From assembly GCF_000308455.1 (NCBI RefSeq), contig NZ_BAFP01000110.1:1-64000 (forward strand): 64,000 nt of DNA, in the 5' to 3' direction. This document shows, in pieces, positions 59,595 to 64,000 of the stretch; position 1 is the stretch's first letter, and the number at the start of each line of letters is the position of its first letter. The stretch is from Nocardia abscessus NBRC 100374 (GTDB lineage Bacteria; Actinomycetota; Actinomycetes; Mycobacteriales; Mycobacteriaceae). Made by a program: the position numbers and the translations under genes. The notes beneath the pieces are model-generated. The model saw nothing but the letters and a program-made list of their open reading frames with translations, had not been told where the DNA came from and made no database searches.

Positions 59595-60329
59595 ATGACG
59601 GACAACGATGATTCCTTCCCGGCCGGCCGGCGGTGGCACATCGCGCGGCTCGCGCTGTTCGCCGCGTTCCTGTTCGGGATGTTCTATCTCGTCGCCGTCA
59701 CCCGGGTGATCGATGTCGAGGCTGTGCGCGGCATGGTCGCGGCTACGGGGCCGGCTGCGCCTTTGGTCTATGTGGTGGTGTCGGCGGGCCTCGGAGCCGT
59801 TTTCGTTCCCGGTCCCCTGCTGGCCGCCGGGAGCGGTCTGCTGTTCGGGCCGCTGGTCGGGACGTTCGTGACGCTGGGCTCCGCCGTGGGTACGGCGATG
59901 ATCAGCAGTTTTCTCGGGCGCCGGGCGGGCCGCGAGAGCGCACGCGGGTTGCTCGGCGCGCAGCGCGCCGAGCGTATCGACGCACAGATCGAGCGGCGCG
60001 GCTTGTGGGCCGTCGTCGGGCAGCGCTTCCTGCCCGGCGTCTCGGATGCGCTCGCGTCGTATGTGTTCGGAGCATTCGGTGTTCCTTTGTGGCAGATGGC
60101 CGTCGGCGCGTTCATCGGCTCGGCGCCGCGCGCGTTCGTCTACACCGCGCTCGGCGCCTCCATCGGCGATCTGTCCGGCCCCTTGGCCTACACCGCGATC
60201 GCGGTGTGGTGCGCCACCGCCGTCATCGGAGCCTTCGCCGCGCATCGCGGATATCGGAGCTGGCGCGGCCGCGGCGCACGTCTCGAGCGGGAAGCGGTGC
60301 CGGATCGCGCCGCGGAGCCGGGCAGCTGA
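59595..60329 (+). CDS. TVP38/TMEM64-family membrane protein
   Basis: This 244-residue protein of the SNARE-associated/DedA-like family has about five membrane segments. The family core is VFVPGPLLAAGSGLLFGPLV, GSAVGTAMISSFLGRRAGRE and VGQRFLPGVSDALASYVFGA. Proteins of this fold include lipid scramblases and export or pH-homeostasis proteins; the substrate is unknown here. It has its own ATG, lies after the small secreted gene and precedes the GNAT-AAA+ gene by about 200 bp. Confidence 0.85.
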   Translation: MTDNDDSFPAGRRWHIARLALFAAFLFGMFYLVAVTRVIDVEAVRGMVAATGPAAPLVYVVVSAGLGAVFVPGPLLAAGSGLLFGPLVGTFVTLGSAVGTAMISSFLGRRAGRESARGLLGAQRAERIDAQIERRGLWAVVGQRFLPGVSDALASYVFGAFGVPLWQMAVGAFIGSAPRAFVYTALGASIGDLSGPLAYTAIAVWCATAVIGAFAAHRGYRSWRGRGARLEREAVPDRAAEPGS

Positions 60330-60526
60330 AACCGATCGTCAGGTCGGCCGTGACCGTCCCCTCGGCGGTAGGCGGCCCCGTCGAGGAGCCTCGGGAACGC
60401 CTCGAGTGCCGCAACCCCGCCGTGAGGACGCTCGTCGGCACCGGCCTGGCGTGGGCTTTCCGAGAGGTATTTACTGAGAGGAACGGCCGACTTCCCAGCG
60501 GCCGGCCGACGGCCTCCGAGGTGTGT

Positions 60527-61807
60527 ATGCCGGTATGGCGACTACGCGAGTTCCGTGACGATGATCTGGATCAGGCGATCCAGATCTGGGAGCAGAGCCG
60601 TGTGCCTACCGCGGACGAGCCGGTCTTCGCGCTGGCGGAGGTGACGGCGGCCGCGCGAGCGGGGCAGTCGGCGGTGGTGGCCGAGGTCGGTGACGAGATG
60701 GTCGGGATGGCGGTTGCCCAGATCCAGGGCGAGCGCGCCTGGGTCCTGCTGGTGGCGCTGGCGTCGCGGTGGCGGGGGCGCGGGATCGGCAGCGCACTGC
60801 TCGCCGAACTGGAGCGGCGGCTGCGCTCGAACGGCGTGCGGCGGATCTGCACGCTGGTCCCCGAGGGGGCCACCGGGTCCGTGGCGTTCGAGAATTCCGG
60901 GTACTCGCGCCGGGCGGGTCTCGTCTACTACGAGCTGCTGGAACCGCTGGCTCCCGCGCAGTCCACTCTGCTGAGCGAATTGGGCGGGCGACTGCTACCA
61001 CGGGGACTGTGGCAGTCGATGGCCGGGATGGACCGAGAGAAGCAGATCATCGAACGCCGGGTCGTGTTACCGCTGTCGAATCCCGATGTGGCCGAGCGTT
61101 ATCGGGTTCTTCCACCCAAGAGCGTCATCCTGTTCGGGCCACCGGGGACCGGCAAGACCAGCTTCGCGAAAGCGGTCGCTTCCCGGCTCTGCTGGCCGTT
61201 CGTCGAATTGTTCCCCTCCCGGTTGGCCGCGGCGACGAGCGGAGGGCTCGCGGCCTCGCTGCGCGAGGTATTCGCCGACCTGGCCGAACTCGACGAGCTG
61301 CTGCTGTTCATCGATGAGGTGGAGGAGATCGCGGGCACGCGTTCGGGTACGGCGACCAGCCCGGCGCACGGAGTCACCAACGAGCTGCTCAAGCTGATAC
61401 CGACGTTCCGGGAAAACTACACTCGCCTGCTGATCTGCGCGACGAACTCGGTCCGCTCGTTGGACCCGGCATTCCTGCGACCCGGTCGATTCGACTACGT
61501 GATCCCGGTCGGCCCGCCGGACGAACCCGCACGCAACGCGATCTGGCAACGTTATCTCGGCCCCGCCACCGAAACCGTCGATCTCGACCGTTTGACCCGC
61601 GCCACAGCGCAATTCACCCCCGCCGACATCGAATACGCGGCCCGCGCGGGCGCGCAGTCCGCGTTCGAACGCGCAATGCGCGACGACTCGAGCGAACCCG
61701 CGACCACCGAGGACTACCTGACCGCGGTCGCCAACACCCGCCCGACCCTGACACCCGAAATCCTGACCGCGTTCGAGCGGGACCAGCAGGACTACACCCG
61801 GCTGTGA
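60527..61807 (+). CDS. GNAT acetyltransferase fused to an AAA+ ATPase
   Basis: This 426-residue fusion has two parts. Residues 1-138 are a GNAT domain with acetyl-CoA loop RWRGRGIGSALL (81-92) and FENSGYSRRAGLVYYE. Residues about 165-426 are an AAA+ ATPase with Walker A GPPGTGKT (204-211), Walker B LLLFIDEVEE (258-267), sensor ATNSV and the arginine-finger region DPAFLRPGRFD. The AAA part resembles the FtsH/Cdc48 type. Substrate unknown. Start ATG 60527 follows GAGG; the long upstream frame to 59633 overlaps the TVP38 gene and is rejected. Confidence 0.85.
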   Translation: MPVWRLREFRDDDLDQAIQIWEQSRVPTADEPVFALAEVTAAARAGQSAVVAEVGDEMVGMAVAQIQGERAWVLLVALASRWRGRGIGSALLAELERRLRSNGVRRICTLVPEGATGSVAFENSGYSRRAGLVYYELLEPLAPAQSTLLSELGGRLLPRGLWQSMAGMDREKQIIERRVVLPLSNPDVAERYRVLPPKSVILFGPPGTGKTSFAKAVASRLCWPFVELFPSRLAAATSGGLAASLREVFADLAELDELLLFIDEVEEIAGTRSGTATSPAHGVTNELLKLIPTFRENYTRLLICATNSVRSLDPAFLRPGRFDYVIPVGPPDEPARNAIWQRYLGPATETVDLDRLTRATAQFTPADIEYAARAGAQSAFERAMRDDSSEPATTEDYLTAVANTRPTLTPEILTAFERDQQDYTRL

Positions 61808-61889
61808 GAAAGCCTGCACCCCAAGTGGACAGCGCCTGAGCCGGTGGACAGGAGCGGCGCATTACCACGGGACACGAGGGTCGGAGATC

Positions 61890-62336
61890 CTACGCGCAGG
61901 GTGGGGCGGGCGCGTCGACGAACAGCGGCTGGCCGGTGGGTGGGGCGTAGACCACGTCGAGGACGAGCGGTTCGGTGCCGAGGTTCAGGCCCACGTGGAC
62001 GTTCCATTCGCCTGCCGGCTCGTAGATGAACTCGCCGGTGCGGTAGACCGGAGCGTCACAGTCGGGGCCGGGGTGGGTGAGCGTGCCCGATCGGACGAAG
62101 CCGAAGACGGGGCCGACATGGTAATGCCAGCCGGTGGACCCGCCGGGGCCGATCGTGATCTCGCGTACGACCAGATCGGTGCCCGCGACGAACGGAAGGA
62201 GTCCGGCGGGAATCTGGGCCTGGCCGAGGGTGACGGCGGTGATGTCGCTACCGGGCGTCGCGTCGGCGTGCGCCGCACTCACCAGCGCGCCGGCGACGAC
62301 GACCGGCACTACGGCGACGCGGAGAAAGAGCGTCAT
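61890..62336 (-). CDS. Exported cupin-domain protein
   Basis: This 148-residue protein has a signal peptide (VAVVPVVVAGALVSAAHADA) and one cupin barrel: STGWHYHVGPVFGFVRSGTL, with two metal His, and EFIYEPAGEWNVHVGLNLG. The second cupin motif is degenerate. A Cys is present in the loop HPGPDCDAP and at the end (PPCA), possibly a disulfide. Substrate unknown. ATG 62336 has only a close GCGAGG. Confidence 0.75.
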   Translation of the reverse strand: MTLFLRVAVVPVVVAGALVSAAHADATPGSDITAVTLGQAQIPAGLLPFVAGTDLVVREITIGPGGSTGWHYHVGPVFGFVRSGTLTHPGPDCDAPVYRTGEFIYEPAGEWNVHVGLNLGTEPLVLDVVYAPPTGQPLFVDAPAPPCA

Positions 62337-62470
62337 CCTCGCAGCTTAGCCACGGGAGTGTGGCACCGGAACCGGGTTCGCCGGCTCGGGCGCTCACCGC
62401 GTTGCGCTGCCCTCTCGTCGCGCTGTCGCGGATCGCGTCCTGTCCGACGCCGCAGTCGTGGTGAGTTTCC

Positions 62471-63196
62471 GTGAACAGAGCACTGGATTACCGTACGTAC
62501 GTGGCCCGGACAGACGAAGAGGATGCGGCGGCGAAGATCATCGACGCCGTGGTGTCGATGCTCGAGTCGGACGGCTACGACGCGGTCCAACTGCGGGCGG
62601 TGGCCCGGAAGGCGCACGTGTCCCTCGCCACGGTCTACAAGCGGTATCCCACCCGCGACGACTTGATGGTCGCGGCGGTCGAGCGCTGGATGGCGACCAA
62701 TACCTATGCCACCCCCGCCCCGCCGATCGAAGGCGAGACCCTGGGCAACGGCCTGATGCGGTTGCTGCGGTACGTGTTCGAACCGTGGGAACGCAATCCT
62801 CGGATGCTCGAGGCCTACTATCGCGCGCGATCCGGCCCTGGCGGCCGACGACTCGACGCCCAAGGCTTCGACGCCGTGCTGCCCGCCGCGGGGGCCTTGT
62901 TCACCGACGTCGATCCCGACTACATTGCGGACATCGCGCTCGTGCTGACCAACATGATCTACGCGCTGATCGGCCGCTTCGCGACCGCCGATCTCGACAT
63001 CGCCGAAATCCTGCCCGCTCTCGAGCGAACCGTCCACAGGCTGACCGGGAACAACGAACCGCTGGCAGCCCCCGCCGGGCAAGCGCGGCCGGGTGGCACG
63101 AGCTTTCCATGGAGCGCTGCCCTCGTCTCCCCGTTCTCCCCCCGTTCCGTCACAGACCCCACACCATCGACCACAACGGATCACCCACCGCAGTAG
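62471..63196 (+). CDS. TetR-family regulator
   Basis: This 241-residue protein has an N-terminal helix-turn-helix: DAAAKIIDAVVSMLESDGYD, AVQLRAVARKAHVSLATVYK and RYPTRDDLMVAAVERW. Then come a helical ligand domain and a Pro/Thr-rich tail. It shows the general KstR-like spacing but does not match KstR closely enough to claim identity. GTG start at 62471; target operator not recognised. It is divergent from the cupin gene. Confidence 0.8.
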   Translation: MNRALDYRTYVARTDEEDAAAKIIDAVVSMLESDGYDAVQLRAVARKAHVSLATVYKRYPTRDDLMVAAVERWMATNTYATPAPPIEGETLGNGLMRLLRYVFEPWERNPRMLEAYYRARSGPGGRRLDAQGFDAVLPAAGALFTDVDPDYIADIALVLTNMIYALIGRFATADLDIAEILPALERTVHRLTGNNEPLAAPAGQARPGGTSFPWSAALVSPFSPRSVTDPTPSTTTDHPPQ

Positions 63197-63401
63197 ATCA
63201 GCCCGGCCACGGAACCGCCCGGTGGTCATCCGACCCGCCGCCTCGATGAACGCCGGACAAACTCTGGTCGCAGGCGAGACGCGTTCGGACGACGCGCATT
63301 CCGGGCAAATACCCCATTCGCGGCGGTGAGTCCGGTGTATTCCCGCCTGCGGTGCGGTGTCGAGTTGCTCCGGCGCACCCGCCCGGTACAGCATCGGCGG
63401 T

Positions 63402-64000
63402 ATGCCGTCCACACCGCTGAATCCAGCAGGCGACGTTCCCGACACCGGAATCCCCAGCCATCTCGCTGCCGACATGACCATCACCGAGCAGCACGAGTGG
63501 CATCGTGCCCACCTGCGCCGCCATCCGGTCTCGCGACGCAACATCCTGCGCGGAGCCGCGGCGGCCGCCGCCGTGGCCGCGATCGGCACGTCGCCGTTCG
63601 GCAGGCGCGCCTATGCCGAAGAGGCTCAGCTCGCGGTGGGTGGACGGCGCGTCGCCTTCGGTCCGGACGCGGCCAGTCAATTGCGTTTCGCGGCGCAGCT
63701 GTCGCGGCGTCCGGCGGGCGCCACGGTGTACCTCGACCACGGGCCGACGCCGGCGTTGGGTGCGACGGTCGAAGCCGAAGTGCGCAACCTGCTCACCCAA
63801 TTGCCCACGGCCGACGGCGGCGTGCTCGCGGCCGAACAGTTCTACGTCCACGCCCCGGTGGACGGCCTGCCCGGCCGGGTGCCGCACTTCTATCGCTGGC
63901 GGACCTCCGACGGATTCGTCGGCGACATCCGTGCCGCCGCACCCGCGATGCCCACCGGCCGGCCCGCGGTCCTTCCGTTCCGCTTCACCATGATGGGCGA
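63402..64000 (+). CDS. Tat-exported purple-acid-phosphatase-like metallophosphoesterase (partial)
   Basis: The gene runs off the right edge; 199 codons are visible. A twin-arginine signal SRRNILRGAAAAAAVAAIGT follows a 45-residue N-terminal segment. An Ig/FN3-like domain then opens with VAFGPDAASQLRFAAQLSRR and ends RWRTSDGFVGD, as in PhoD/purple-acid-phosphatase proteins. The frame ends at FRFTMMGD, where the first metal motif of a metallophosphoesterase would begin. The catalytic part is outside the window. Confidence 0.75.
   Translation, partial: MPSTPLNPAGDVPDTGIPSHLAADMTITEQHEWHRAHLRRHPVSRRNILRGAAAAAAVAAIGTSPFGRRAYAEEAQLAVGGRRVAFGPDAASQLRFAAQLSRRPAGATVYLDHGPTPALGATVEAEVRNLLTQLPTADGGVLAAEQFYVHAPVDGLPGRVPHFYRWRTSDGFVGDIRAAAPAMPTGRPAVLPFRFTMMG

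Noticed and set aside
62471-63196. kstR itself
   Set aside because: It is a TetR protein, but sequence outside the generic helix-turn-helix does not resemble KstR, and it is 59 kb from the KstR-type box.

Overview
The window is high-GC, densely coding actinobacterial DNA, most likely from a mycolic-acid actinomycete close to Nocardia. The strongest evidence is a run of genes between about 12.3 and 38.2 kb that follows, as I recall it, the M. tuberculosis order Rv3193c to Rv3204: UPF0182 membrane protein, PDZ-Lon-like protease, zincin-like protein, ThiF-like protein, ABC1 kinase, whiB7, uvrD2, mycoredoxin, nudC, K+ channel, adnB/adnA, lipV-like hydrolase and alkyltransferase-like protein. Many genes start at GTG, and several look leaderless with a -10 box about 6-7 nt before the start. 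The genus is inference; no 16S gene is present.

Layout. 0-5.8 kb: a MerR/cobalamin-type regulator and lipid or steroid genes, including a perfect KstR-type operator between two divergent steroid-related genes and a membrane sterol-desaturase-type hydroxylase. 6.0-7.8 kb: a NarL-type two-component system. 9.2-11.0 kb: a four-gene cobalt nitrile-hydratase-superfamily operon with the gene order of thiocyanate hydrolase, behind a Crp-type palindrome. 11.07-11.15 kb: the initiator tRNA. 11.7 kb: a secreted Rpf. 12.3-38.2 kb: the conserved mycobacterial block, carrying an inserted MarR-EVE pair and an adnB gene swollen by two large disordered insertions. 38.3-45.1 kb: a VOC protein, a MobA-MoeA fusion (molybdenum cofactor) and a methionine-salvage operon with an MtnA-MtnB fusion. 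45.8-52.8 kb: narGHJI respiratory nitrate reductase, which needs the molybdenum cofactor. 53.6-58.9 kb: a ten-gene gas-vesicle cluster. 59-64 kb: a small secreted protein between inverted repeats, a TVP38-type membrane protein, a GNAT-AAA+ fusion, a secreted cupin, a TetR regulator and the start of a Tat-exported phosphoesterase.

Several parts fit together. Nitrate respiration, cofactor synthesis and gas vesicles suggest life at changing oxygen tension. The AdnAB, UvrD2, WhiB7 and mycoredoxin genes cover DNA repair, antibiotic resistance and redox defence.

The least explained structure is a pair of equal-length (121 bp) intergenic elements at 21142-21262 and 28241-28361. Their ends are conserved, and their different interiors each fold back on themselves. 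This looks like a dispersed structured repeat family with covarying stems.
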